Shown one piece after another: positions 24,903 to 33,704 of a stretch of DNA of 64,000 nucleotides. The first letter of the stretch is position 1, and each line of letters starts with the position of its first letter. The notes below the pieces were generated by a model. That model was not told where the DNA came from and ran no database searches. It saw only the letters and a list, made by a program, of their open reading frames with translations. A program made the translations under genes and the position numbers. The stretch comes from Cyanobium sp. Cruz CV13-4-11 (GTDB lineage: Bacteria > Cyanobacteriota > Cyanobacteriia > PCC-6307 > Cyanobiaceae), in NCBI RefSeq assembly GCF_024346055.1, contig NZ_JAGQCH010000008.1, positions 62,001 to 126,000 of the forward strand. Direction: 5' to 3'.

Positions 24903-26446
24903 CGTCGCGGCGCTTTGCGGCCCTCACACCCCTGCAGGTGCGGGTGCTGCTGGCGGCGGCGGCCCTGTCCTCCAGCGTCAGCCTCGTGCTGGAGCTGATG
25001 CTGGCCACCCAGGCCAGTTACCTGCTGGGCAACCATGCCCTGGCCACCGGCGTGGTGATTGGCACGTTCCTCGCCGCCATGGGCCTGGGGGCCTGGCTGA
25101 GCCAGTTCCTGGCCGTTGGCCCCGAGCCCGGCTTCGCCTTGCTGCAGTGGTTTCTGGCCGTGGAACTGGCCCTGGCTCCCCTGTGCCTGCTGGCGCCCCT
25201 GGCCCTGTTCGCCCTCTTCCGGGTGGGCGGGCCGGTGTGGCTGGGCCTGGTGGTCTGCACCGTGCTGGTGGGGGTGCTCGGTGGGATGGAGGTGCCGCTG
25301 CTGACCCGGTTGCTGGAGTGCGGTCAGCAGCTCCGGGTGGCCCTGGCCCGGGTGCTGGCCCTCGATTACCTGGGGGCTCTGGTGGGGGCCCTGCTGTTCC
25401 CCCTGGTGTTGCTGCCCTGGCTGGGCCTCCTGCCCACCGCCGGCCTGCTGGCTTTGGTGCCGTTGGCCAGTTGCGTGGCCATCGCTGTTGTTTTCCCGGT
25501 GGGGGGCCGCTGGCGCCGCGCGATCGCCGTGGCTTTCCCTGTGATCGCCCTGGCCGGCTGGGGACTCGTTCCCCTCGGCGACCGGATCGAGGATGGCCTC
25601 TACGACGATCCGGTGGTGAGCCGTCTCCAGAGCCGCCACCAGCGCATCGTGCTCACCCGCCGCCGCGACGACCTGCGGCTGTTCCTTGACGGCCAGCTGC
25701 AGTTCTCGAGCCTCGACGAGTACCGCTACCACGAGGCCCTGGTGCATCCGGCGATGGCGCTGCAGGGCCGGCCGCAGCGGGTGTTGCTGCTGGGGGCCGG
25801 CGATGGCCTGGCCCTGCGGGAGGTGCTGCGCTGGCCCGCGGTGCGGCAGGTGGATGTGGTGGAGCTCGACCCGGAGATGGTGCGCCTGGCGAAGGAGCAG
25901 CCGTTTCTGCGGCGCCTCAACGGCGCCAGCCTGGAGGACGGGCGGGTGCAGCTCGTCATCGGCGATGCCTTCGAGAGGGTGCGGCAGCTGCGGGGCCGCT
26001 ACGACGTGATCATTGCCGACTTCCCCGACCCGGCCACGCCGCCGCTGGCCCGCCTGTACAGCGTCACCTTCTATGGGCGCCTGCTGCGGCGTCTGGCCCC
26101 CGACGGGATGCTGGTCACCCAGGCCTCGACGCCGTTCTTCAGCCCCAAGGTGCTGGCCTCGATCCAGGCCACCCTGGGCGAGTTGAACCTGACCACCCGG
26201 CCCTACGGCGTGGACGTGCCCAGCTTCGGCCCGTGGGGATTCGTGCTGGCCCACCGGGACCGGAAGCCACCGGCACAGGCTGAGCTGCCCTTCCAGGGCC
26301 GCTGGATCGACCAGGGACAGCTGGACCGGCTCTTTCCCCTGAGCCGGGATCTGGCCCTGCCGCCGGGGGAGCGGGTGTTGCCTAACCGCCTTCACCGGCC
26401 GGTGCTGGCCGACTACCAGCGCCAGGGCCGCTGGCGGGAGAATTGA
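24899..26446 (+). CDS. Membrane-fused spermidine synthase-like protein
   Basis: 515 residues from the GTG at 24899, which overlaps the previous stop. Residues about 10-225 form six or seven membrane helices (the transporter-like half). Residues about 235-460 form a Rossmann aminopropyltransferase domain: DEYRYHEALVHPAM, the SAM-binding motif LLLGAGDGLALRE, acidic motif VELDPEMV and catalytic-loop Asp in IIADFPDP. Related fused proteins are annotated polyamine aminopropyltransferase; whether this one makes polyamines is unknown. Its operon partners are two unknown membrane proteins and DUF4178. Confidence 0.87.
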   Translation: MTSRRFAALTPLQVRVLLAAAALSSSVSLVLELMLATQASYLLGNHALATGVVIGTFLAAMGLGAWLSQFLAVGPEPGFALLQWFLAVELALAPLCLLAPLALFALFRVGGPVWLGLVVCTVLVGVLGGMEVPLLTRLLECGQQLRVALARVLALDYLGALVGALLFPLVLLPWLGLLPTAGLLALVPLASCVAIAVVFPVGGRWRRAIAVAFPVIALAGWGLVPLGDRIEDGLYDDPVVSRLQSRHQRIVLTRRRDDLRLFLDGQLQFSSLDEYRYHEALVHPAMALQGRPQRVLLLGAGDGLALREVLRWPAVRQVDVVELDPEMVRLAKEQPFLRRLNGASLEDGRVQLVIGDAFERVRQLRGRYDVIIADFPDPATPPLARLYSVTFYGRLLRRLAPDGMLVTQASTPFFSPKVLASIQATLGELNLTTRPYGVDVPSFGPWGFVLAHRDRKPPAQAELPFQGRWIDQGQLDRLFPLSRDLALPPGERVLPNRLHRPVLADYQRQGRWREN

Positions 26447-26526
26447 TCAGCGCCTTTCGCCGAGTCGGTCCACCAGCCTCCATAAGCTGAGCCAGCCGGC
26501 CGTGATGGTCCGGCCCCTGCGCACCG

Positions 26527-27120
26527 ATGGCTGTCTGGCTTCTTCTGCCCCTGCTGCTGCTGGCAGCCGTTGCCCTGCTGCTGCTGCGGCGCTCACGGCT
26601 GCGGCGTCAGGCACCCAAACTGCTGGGCCGCACCCTGTTCACCCTGACCACCGGCGACATCGTCCAGTACGACGGCCGTGACTGGGTGGTGGAGGACCGG
26701 CTCCTCTACGACGACGGCGGCTTCCAGTGGCTGGAATACCTGCTGCGCGACGGCGGCGATGGCCGCTGGCTCAGCGTCTGCGAGGACGATTGGCTGGAGG
26801 TGAGCTGGCTGGAGGACGCCCCGGCCTCGGAGCTGGAGGGTCTGACCGCCGACTTCCCCGATCACCTGCGCTGTCGCGGCCAGCTCTATCACCTGAAGGA
26901 AACGGGCCGGGCCTCGGTAAGCGCCGCCGCCCGGGTGATGAACCGACGCATGCAGGGCTGTCGCTTCGGGGATTACGAGGGGGAGGAGGGCCGCGTGCTC
27001 TCCCTGGAGCGCTGGGAGCAGGGAGACGATCCCGGCCCACCGGAGCTCAGCCTCGGCCGGCGCATTGACCCGGCCACCCCGGTGCTGCTGCCCGGTGATG
27101 GCCGCACGGTTTATCGCTGA
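26527..27120 (+). CDS. DUF4178 family membrane-anchored protein
   Basis: 197 residues. An N-terminal membrane helix (2-21) is followed by a DUF4178-type beta-rich cytoplasmic domain: a start LTTGDIVQYDGRDWVVEDRL, then YLLRDGGDGRWLSVCEDDWLEVSW and later LYHLKETGRASV. This family is often encoded with DUF350 and spermidine-synthase-like proteins, as here. Function unknown. It is the last gene of the plus-strand unit and convergent with the DNA ligase gene. The 80 bases upstream may hold a separate promoter. Confidence 0.83.
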   Translation: MAVWLLLPLLLLAAVALLLLRRSRLRRQAPKLLGRTLFTLTTGDIVQYDGRDWVVEDRLLYDDGGFQWLEYLLRDGGDGRWLSVCEDDWLEVSWLEDAPASELEGLTADFPDHLRCRGQLYHLKETGRASVSAAARVMNRRMQGCRFGDYEGEEGRVLSLERWEQGDDPGPPELSLGRRIDPATPVLLPGDGRTVYR

Positions 27121-27143
27121 TCAGCCGATCGCTGAGAAGCCGA

Positions 27144-28808
27144 TCACTGAGAAGCCAATCGCGGAGCAGCGGCTGGATCCTCCAGCAGGGCCTGGGCGCT
27201 GCTGAGACTGTCGGCCGATTCGGGGGTGCGATCACGACGCCAGCGCAGGATGCGGGGGAAGCGCACGGCCAGGCCACTGCGGTGACGGCTGGAGCGTTGC
27301 AGGCCCTCGAAGCCCAGGGTGAAGACCTGCAAGGGCTCGACGGCCCGTACCGGACCGAAGCGCTCGGTGGTGTGGCGGCGGATCCAGCGGTCCAGCTCCG
27401 TGATCTCGCTGTCGTCAAGCCCCGAATAGGCCTTGGCGAAGGTCACCAGACGGCCCTCGCCATCCCAGAGGCCGAAGGTGTAATCGGTGTACAGGTTGGC
27501 GCGGCGGCCGCTGCCGGCCTGGGCGTAGAGCAGCACCGCATCGAGCTCCATCGGCTCCAGCTTGTGCTTCCACCACAGCCCGCGGCGCCGGCCGACGCCA
27601 TAGGACGAATCGAGCGCCTTCAGCATCAGCCCTTCGGCGCCCACAAAGCGGGCCTGCTGCCGCAGGGTTTCGAGCTCCTCCCAGCTCCCCAGCGGCAGCA
27701 CCGGGGAGAGGCGCAGGAGCCCGGCGGCGGGGGTGGGAACCGCCTCAGGCAGCCCCCGCAGCAGATCCTCCAGGGCGGCGCGGCGCTGGAACAGGGGGGC
27801 GGGGCGCAGGTCCTGGCCTCCCCTTTCCAGCAGGTCGTAGGCGACGAAGGCCGCCGGGCACTCCCGCAGCAGGGCGGCGCCGGGCTTCTGCCGACCCAGC
27901 CGCCGCTGCAGGGGTCCGAAGCCGGCGGGCTGGCTCGCTTCTGCCGGCCAGACGGTGAGCTCCCCATCCAGCACCGTGCCCTGGGGCAGCCCCTCGGCCA
28001 TCCCATCCAGATCGGGGAAGCTGGCATTGATCAGTTCCTCGCCGCGGCTCCAGAGAAAGGTCTGGCCGTTGCGCCGGATCAGCTGGGCCCGGATTCCGTC
28101 CCATTTCCACTCCACCTGCCAGCCGGCGGGGTCGGTGGCCTCCAGGCGTTCCGTCTCCAGGGGGGAGGCCAGGCAGAAGGGGTAGGGACGGCTGATCGGG
28201 GCGGCCACCCCGGCCGCCAGGGGCGCCAGCAGGGCTTCCATCGCCTCTGGGGAGGGCTCGAAACCGCCCATCAGCCGGTGGGCCAGCTCCGCCTCCTCCA
28301 GGCCGGACACCTGGGCCAGCGCCCGGATGACCAGGCCCGCGGCCACCCCCACCCGGAAGCCGCCGGTGAGCAGTTTGTTGAACAGGAAGCACTGGCCGTC
28401 GGGCAGGGCGGCCCAGATCGTCAGCACCGCCTGCGCCTGCGCCTCCCCCTCCAGAGCGGCCAGGGCCGGCAGCCGCGAATCCATCCATTCGGCCAGGGGC
28501 AGCTCCAGGGGCGTTGCCGGCGGCAGGGCCAGCTGGGGGAGCAACAGGGCGATGGTCTCCGCCGAATCCCCCACCTGGGCGTGGCAGGAATCGAACAACC
28601 ACTCGGGTAGCCCCGAACGTTCCAGGCAGATCTGCCGCAGCCTTCGGCCGGTGATCAACCGCCGCCGCCGCTTGCCCAGCAGCAGGGCCAGGGCCCAGGC
28701 AGCATCGGCCGGCTCCACCGCCCCAAGATGGTCCGCCAGCGCGGCCACCCGCCCCCGGGTGCCGGCGGCGCGCTCCAGCTGCTGAATCAGGTCGGCAAAG
28801 GCCTGCAT
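27144..28808 (-). CDS. ATP-dependent DNA ligase (ligase-associated repair type)
   Basis: 554 residues. An N-terminal helical DNA-binding domain (1-200), then the nucleotidyltransferase domain with motif I EWKWDGIR, whose lysine K235 should form the AMP adduct. Motif III region (LDGELTVW), motif IV (EGLMLKALDSSYGVGRR) and motif V (WWKHKLEPMELDAVLLYAQ) follow, then an OB-fold domain. It seals nicks in DNA using ATP, in addition to the NAD-dependent ligase expected elsewhere. Forms a dispersed set with the helicase and exonuclease genes on the same strand. Confidence 0.94.
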   Translation of the reverse strand: MQAFADLIQQLERAAGTRGRVAALADHLGAVEPADAAWALALLLGKRRRRLITGRRLRQICLERSGLPEWLFDSCHAQVGDSAETIALLLPQLALPPATPLELPLAEWMDSRLPALAALEGEAQAQAVLTIWAALPDGQCFLFNKLLTGGFRVGVAAGLVIRALAQVSGLEEAELAHRLMGGFEPSPEAMEALLAPLAAGVAAPISRPYPFCLASPLETERLEATDPAGWQVEWKWDGIRAQLIRRNGQTFLWSRGEELINASFPDLDGMAEGLPQGTVLDGELTVWPAEASQPAGFGPLQRRLGRQKPGAALLRECPAAFVAYDLLERGGQDLRPAPLFQRRAALEDLLRGLPEAVPTPAAGLLRLSPVLPLGSWEELETLRQQARFVGAEGLMLKALDSSYGVGRRRGLWWKHKLEPMELDAVLLYAQAGSGRRANLYTDYTFGLWDGEGRLVTFAKAYSGLDDSEITELDRWIRRHTTERFGPVRAVEPLQVFTLGFEGLQRSSRHRSGLAVRFPRILRWRRDRTPESADSLSSAQALLEDPAAAPRLASQ

Positions 28809-28812
28809 AGGC

Positions 28813-29420
28813 TCAGACCAGCGGCGCCTCCGGCAGTCCCAGCTCCCGTCGCCAGTCGGCCACGGGGCGCTCCCAGCCTTCCTCGAGCTTGACGCTGATC
28901 AGGCAGCGGGCCGCCAGCCCCATCTCGAAGCCGCGGGCCAGGGCGCGCAGCAGCGGTTCGAGGGGTTCGTCGTCCTGAAGGGTGCTGAGCAGGCCGCCGA
29001 AGATCAGCAGCACCGCCAGGGGGGAACGCACCTGGGCCAGGTTGAAGGCCTGCAGCCCCAGCTCCCCGGGGCCGTCGATGCCGAAGCCGGTGAGCACGTG
29101 GACGATGTCGTGGGTTTCCCGCAGCCGGTGGGTGATGGACTCCGCCGGCGTGGTGATCGGACTGGGATCGATCAGGCTCTCAGGTGTCAGATTCAGACGC
29201 TGCAGTTGTTCGGCGTAGCTGTGGCCCAGCCCTCCGCCACCAGGGCGGCCATGGCTGGGATCTCCAGCAGATGCCGCTGCATCTGGTTCGCCAGGGGGCT
29301 GCCCTGGAGGCTGCGCGCCAGACCGAAGACACTGTCGAGTTCCGTGGGGTTCTTCAGGAAGGCGGCGAGGCTGGCGACCATCCGCAGCGACTGCAGGCGT
29401 TCTTTGACGTTGAACAGCAT
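28813..29420 (-). pseudogene. Broken coq4-like gene (internal deletion and frameshift)
   Basis: Two reading frames together resemble a cyanobacterial Coq4-family protein. The N-terminal part (ATG at 29420, MLFNVKERLQSLRMVASL to MAALVAEG) stops matching near 29231. The C-terminal part resumes in another frame with LGHSYAEQLQ and includes RLRETHDIVHVLTGFG, GELGLQAFNLAQVRSPLAV and WERPVADWRRELG. The expected 20 or so residues between the two halves, including the DxxxL...PPDSLG segment, are missing. A real deletion of non-triplet length fits better than a single-base sequencing error. Lies four bases from the ligase start. Family role: Coq4 acts in quinone biosynthesis. Confidence 0.75.
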
Positions 29421-29486
29421 CGAGGCAGTCCCAGCTGAACGGCCAGTCTCGGTCCTTGGCCTGCACCTGGACACAGGTCGACCGCC

Positions 29487-30515
29487 TCAGGACGCAGCCT
29501 CCCCCTCGTCGCTGCGTTGCCCCTCGAAGGCCCGCCCCAGGGGTTCCGCCGCCAGGCCCTGCTCCTCCCGCAGGAAGCGGGCCAGGCCGTCGCTGTTGCC
29601 GTGGGTCACGTACACCTGCCGGGCGCCAGAGTCCACCACGGTGCGCAGCAGGCCATCCCAATCGGCGTGGTCGCTGAGGGCGAAGCCGCGCTCGAAGCCC
29701 CGCCGCCGCCTCGCCCCGCGCACCGCCATCCAGCCGCTGACGAAGGCCGTCTGGGGAGTGACGAACCGCTTCATCCAGGGGGAGCGGTGGGCCGAGGGCG
29801 GTGCGATCACCAGGCGCCCCGCCAGCGATTCGCTGCGGGGGAGCTCACTCAGCGGCCGCGTCGGAGGCAGCACCACCCCTACGCTCGTGTAAGGAGCCAT
29901 CAGGGCCTGCACCGCCCCGTGCAACAGCACCTCCTCCTCCACCCCCAGCGCGGCCAGTTCCGCCAGCAGCCGCTGGGCCTTGCCGAAGGCATAGGCGAAC
30001 AGCAGTGAGGGGCGTTGGGGGGCCTGCCGCCACCAGGCCAGGATCTCGGCGGCCACCTGCCGGCCGGGGCGCCAGCGGTAGATCGGCAGCCCGAAGGTGG
30101 CCTCGGTGATCAGCACGTCGGCGGCCACCGCTTCGAAGGGGGCGCAGCTGGGGTCGGCATCCCGCTTGTAGTCGCCACTGATCAGCCAGGTTTCGTCGCC
30201 GGCGGTGATCCGGATCTGGGCCGAGCCCAGCACGTGTCCGGCGGAATGGAACGACACCCGCGCCCCGCCGAGGCTCCGCTCCTCCCCGTAGCCCACCGCT
30301 GTCAGGGCAATGCTGGCTCCAAGCCGCTGCCGCAGCACGCCCTCGCCCGTGGCCACCGCCCAGTATTCGCCACATCCCGGCCGGGCATGGTCGGCGTGGC
30401 CATGGGTGATCAGGGCCCGGCTCACCGGCCGCCAGGGATCGATCCAGGCATCCGCGGCTGGACAGTACAGCCCCTCAGGGGTGAGCTGGATCAGGCCGTC
30501 GCCCGGCAGGACCAT
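29487..30515 (-). CDS. Ligase-associated beta-lactamase-fold exonuclease
   Basis: 342 residues from the ATG at 30515 (MVLPGDGLIQL). Metallo-beta-lactamase fold of the beta-CASP type: THGHADHA motif near residues 37-44, SAGHVLGSAQI, SGDYKRD, later a beta-CASP region with SGWMAVRG, and the ALSDHADWDGL and YVTHGNSD motifs toward the end. This is the nuclease of the ligase-associated DNA repair set. It probably trims DNA ends in cooperation with the ATP-dependent ligase. Divergent from the aldolase gene. Confidence 0.92.
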   Translation of the reverse strand: MVLPGDGLIQLTPEGLYCPAADAWIDPWRPVSRALITHGHADHARPGCGEYWAVATGEGVLRQRLGASIALTAVGYGEERSLGGARVSFHSAGHVLGSAQIRITAGDETWLISGDYKRDADPSCAPFEAVAADVLITEATFGLPIYRWRPGRQVAAEILAWWRQAPQRPSLLFAYAFGKAQRLLAELAALGVEEEVLLHGAVQALMAPYTSVGVVLPPTRPLSELPRSESLAGRLVIAPPSAHRSPWMKRFVTPQTAFVSGWMAVRGARRRRGFERGFALSDHADWDGLLRTVVDSGARQVYVTHGNSDGLARFLREEQGLAAEPLGRAFEGQRSDEGEAAS

Positions 30516-30633
30516 GGTGTGCGCAGGCCCAGACGGCGCCGACGGCGAAAGCTGCCGGCATCCTGGCGAACCTGCCCCGTTGACGGCGAGGGCGCTTCCC
30601 CCTAGCCATGGGGCAGTGATGGTCTGCGGCTCC

Positions 30634-31719
30634 ATGGCACTCGACACCTATCGCGAGGAACTGGAGGCCACCGCGATGGCCCTGGCCCGGCCGGGCACCG
30701 GTCTGCTGGCGGCGGATGAGTCCACCGGCACCATCGGCAAGCGCTTCGAGGCGATCGGCCTGGAGAACAGCGAGGACAACCGCCGTGCTTACCGCACCCT
30801 GCTGGCCACCGCCCCCGGCCTCGGCGAAGCCATCAGCGGCGTGATCCTCTACGAGGAGACCCTGTTTCAGGACGCCGCCGCCCTGCCGGGCCAGCCGGCC
30901 GGATCGATCCTCGATCTCTTCCAGGCCCAGGGGGTGGTGGCGGGGATCAAGCTGGATCTGGGAGTGGAACCCCTGGCGGGCGGCCTGGCCGGCGAGACCT
31001 GGTGCACCGGATTGCGGGGGCTGCGGGAGCGGGCGGCCCGCGCCTACGCCCGGGGCGCCCGCTTTGCCAAATGGCGGGCGGTGCTGCGCATCAGTGCCGA
31101 AGGCTGTCCCTCGGAGTTGTGCGTGCGCGAGAACGCCTGGGGGCTGGCCCGCTATGCCCGCACGGCCCAGGAGGAGGGGCTGGTGCCGATCGTGGAGCCG
31201 GAGATCCTGATGGACGGCGACCACGACATCCTCACCACGGCAGCGGTGCAGGAGTGGGTGCTGCGCAGCGTCTACGAGGCCCTGGGCCAGAACGGGGTGT
31301 TTCTGGAGGGCACCCTGCTCAAACCGTCGATGACCCTTCCCGGTGCCGACGGCGACGAGCGTCCCAGCCCCGAACAGGTGGCTGCCTTCACCGTTCGCAC
31401 CCTGCGGCGCAGCGTGCCCCCGGCGGTGCCGGCGATCCTCTTTCTCTCGGGCGGCCTGGGGGAGGAGGACGCCAGCGTGTATCTCTCGGCCATTCACCAT
31501 GCCGCCCCGGACGCGCCCTGGCACCTGGGGTTCTCCTACGGCCGGGCCCTGCAGCACTCCTGCCTCAGCCACTGGCGAGGAACCGATACCGCGGCTGGCC
31601 AGGCGGCCCTGCTGGCCCGTGCCCGTGCCAACGGCGCGGCCGCCCGCGGGGCCTATGTGGCCGGCTCCGAACCCTCGGACGATGCCGCCTCGCTGTTCGT
31701 GGCCAATTACAGCTATTGA
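30634..31719 (+). CDS. fba: Fructose-bisphosphate aldolase class I
   Basis: 361 residues from the ATG at 30634 (MALDTYREEL); an ATG at 30619 is also in frame. Class I aldolase works without metal through a lysine Schiff base. Seen: LLAADESTGTIGKRF (24-38), GIKLDLG (104-110), FAKWRAVLRI with K146, the acidic EPE (188-190) and the Schiff-base K230 in EGTLLKPSMT. The full 361-residue length and C-terminal NYSY are normal. Functions in glycolysis, gluconeogenesis and the Calvin cycle. Convergent with nadA. Confidence 0.96.
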   Translation: MALDTYREELEATAMALARPGTGLLAADESTGTIGKRFEAIGLENSEDNRRAYRTLLATAPGLGEAISGVILYEETLFQDAAALPGQPAGSILDLFQAQGVVAGIKLDLGVEPLAGGLAGETWCTGLRGLRERAARAYARGARFAKWRAVLRISAEGCPSELCVRENAWGLARYARTAQEEGLVPIVEPEILMDGDHDILTTAAVQEWVLRSVYEALGQNGVFLEGTLLKPSMTLPGADGDERPSPEQVAAFTVRTLRRSVPPAVPAILFLSGGLGEEDASVYLSAIHHAAPDAPWHLGFSYGRALQHSCLSHWRGTDTAAGQAALLARARANGAAARGAYVAGSEPSDDAASLFVANYSY

Positions 31720-31752
31720 GCCAGGGGAGTCCCCAGCGCCAGCGCTCTTGCC

Positions 31753-32799
31753 TCAGGCACTCATCGCCAGCATGCGCTCGATCGGCACCAGGGCCCGCCC
31801 GCGGATCTCCTCGTCGAGTTCGAGGGCCGGGGCCATGGTGTGCAGGCACTGCCACAGCTTTTCGAGCGTGTTCAGCCGCATGTAGGGGCAGGCGTTGCAG
31901 CTGCAGCCATCGGCACCCGGAACCTCATAGAGGGTCTTGCCGGGGGAGCGGCGGCGCATCTGATGCAGGATGCCCGGCTCCGTGAGCACGATGAAGGCGG
32001 GGGCCGCACTGGTCTCGGTGCGCTGCAGGAGCTTGCTGGTGGAACCGATGAAGTCGGCCAGATCCAGCAGATGCTGCTGACACTCCGGATGGGCGATCAC
32101 CTCGGCTTCGGGGTGCTCCAGGCGGAGCTGCAGCAGGGCCTGCTCGCTGAAGGTTTCATGGACGATGCAGCTACCCGGCCAGAGGGTCAGCTCCCGCCCG
32201 CTTTCGCGGGCGACCCAGCGGCCCAGGTTCTGGTCGGGGGCGAACAGGATCGGTCGATCGGCCGGCAGCTGCTGGACCAGATGCACGGCATTGCTGCTGG
32301 TGCAGATCAGGTCACTCTGGGCCTTCACCGCCGCTGAACAGTTGATATAGCTCACCACGAAGTGGCCCGGGTGCCGGCGGCGGAAGTCGGCGAAGGCGTC
32401 GGCCGGACAGGCATCGGCGAGGCTGCATCCCGCCTCCAGGTCGGGCAGCAGCACGGTCTTGCCGGGGTTGAGGATCTTGGCGGTCTCGGCCATGAAGTGA
32501 ACGCCGCAGAAAACGATCACCTCGGCCTCGGTGCTGGCCGCCTTGCGGGAGAGCTCGAGGGAATCACCGATGAAATCGGCGCAATCCTGGATGCTGTCGT
32601 CCTGGTAGTAGTGGGCCAGAACGATGGCGTTACGCTCCTTTTTCAGCGTCTCGATGCCGGCGATCAGCTGATGGCGGGGTGGGACCGCTCCGGGATCTGC
32701 GGGGGACCGTTCTGCAGCGTCGCCCGCTAGCCACCCATTGTGGAGCGGTGCCTGGGTCAGCGTCTGCGTGAAGACCAACCGTTGCCCCTTCCCATGCAC
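31753..32799 (-). CDS. nadA: Quinolinate synthase NadA
   Basis: 348 residues. NadA condenses iminoaspartate with dihydroxyacetone phosphate to quinolinate for NAD synthesis and needs a 4Fe-4S cluster. Seen: [38 protein letters not shown] with C98, the [18 protein letters not shown] and WPGSCIVHE segments, and the C-terminal [11 protein letters not shown] with the last cluster cysteine. Complete. The first 40 residues are poorly conserved, so translation may start internally. Confidence 0.96.
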   Translation of the reverse strand: MHGKGQRLVFTQTLTQAPLHNGWLAGDAAERSPADPGAVPPRHQLIAGIETLKKERNAIVLAHYYQDDSIQDCADFIGDSLELSRKAASTEAEVIVFCGVHFMAETAKILNPGKTVLLPDLEAGCSLADACPADAFADFRRRHPGHFVVSYINCSAAVKAQSDLICTSSNAVHLVQQLPADRPILFAPDQNLGRWVARESGRELTLWPGSCIVHETFSEQALLQLRLEHPEAEVIAHPECQQHLLDLADFIGSTSKLLQRTETSAAPAFIVLTEPGILHQMRRRSPGKTLYEVPGADGCSCNACPYMRLNTLEKLWQCLHTMAPALELDEEIRGRALVPIERMLAMSA

Positions 32800-32822
32800 G
32801 ATGATCCGAGTCTAGGAAGCGG

Positions 32823-33704
32823 TTGGTATTGGCTGAGCTGAACATCGCCATCGCCGGGGATCTGCACGATCAGTGGGATCGCAGTGACCACGACGTCCTG
32901 GAACGGATCCGTCCGGACGCCCTGCTGCTGGTGGGAGATTTCAGCGACGGCAAGTCCCGCATCCCTGAGCGGCTGGCCACGTTGGAGCTGCCTGTGGCCT
33001 GCGTGCTCGGCAACCATGATGCGGGCAAGGACGGCAGTGGCCGCACCCTGCGCCATCAGCTCGAGCTGCTGGGTGACCGGCACTGCGGCTGGGGCCTCAG
33101 GGAACTGCGTCCCCCTGGGCTGGCCGTGGTGGGGGCCCGTCCCGGGACCGCCGGCGGCGGCTACCACCTCTCCAAGGCCGTCAGGGCCGTCTATGGGCCT
33201 GTGGGCCTGCAGGAGTCTGCCGAACGCATCAGCCGGGCGGCCCTGGCGGCCGATCCCCAGCTGCCCCTGGTGCTGCTGGCCCATTCCGGCCCCAGTGGCC
33301 TGGGCACCCAGGTGGACGACCTCTGCGGCCGGGACTGGAAGGCCCCCGCCTGCGACTGGGGCGACCAGGATCTGGCCCTGGCGGTGGATCAGATCCGCCG
33401 CCGCCGCCCCCTGCCCCTGGTCATCTTCGGCCACATGCACCACGCCCTTTGCCACCACCAGGGCGAGCGGCTCAGCTTCCGTCGCGACGCCCACGGCACC
33501 GCTTTCCTTAATACCGCCTCCGTTCCCCGTCACGGGGTGGATCAGCAGGGGCGGGCCCTGCGCCACTTCAGCTGGGTCGTGTTCGCCGACGGCGACCTGC
33601 GCCACATCAGCCACCGCTGGTACGGCATCGATGGCGCTCTCCACTACGAGCAGACGCTCTGGAGAGCGGCACTGCCGGCAGCGGGCGTGCTGAGCCCTTG
33701 CTGA
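32823..33704 (+). CDS. Cyanobacterial calcineurin-like metallophosphoesterase (TIGR04168-like)
   Basis: About 293 residues; no ATG fits, and TTG at 32823 or 32829 is the likely start. Metal-binding motifs in order: AGDLHDQW, VGDFSDGK, GNHDAG, LAHSGP and FGHMHHAL, the standard set for the calcineurin-like fold. It resembles the TIGR04168 family restricted to cyanobacteria and plants. Substrate unknown. It is not the phosphoesterase (PdeM) of the ligase-associated set. Its stop is overlapped by 7 bases by the glycosyltransferase gene start. Confidence 0.87.
   Translation: MVLAELNIAIAGDLHDQWDRSDHDVLERIRPDALLLVGDFSDGKSRIPERLATLELPVACVLGNHDAGKDGSGRTLRHQLELLGDRHCGWGLRELRPPGLAVVGARPGTAGGGYHLSKAVRAVYGPVGLQESAERISRAALAADPQLPLVLLAHSGPSGLGTQVDDLCGRDWKAPACDWGDQDLALAVDQIRRRRPLPLVIFGHMHHALCHHQGERLSFRRDAHGTAFLNTASVPRHGVDQQGRALRHFSWVVFADGDLRHISHRWYGIDGALHYEQTLWRAALPAAGVLSPC

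Noticed and set aside
32823-33704. PdeM, the phosphoesterase of the ligase-associated repair set
   Set aside because: The motifs and length match the cyanobacterial TIGR04168-like family better, and it is paired with a glycosyltransferase, on the opposite strand from the repair genes.
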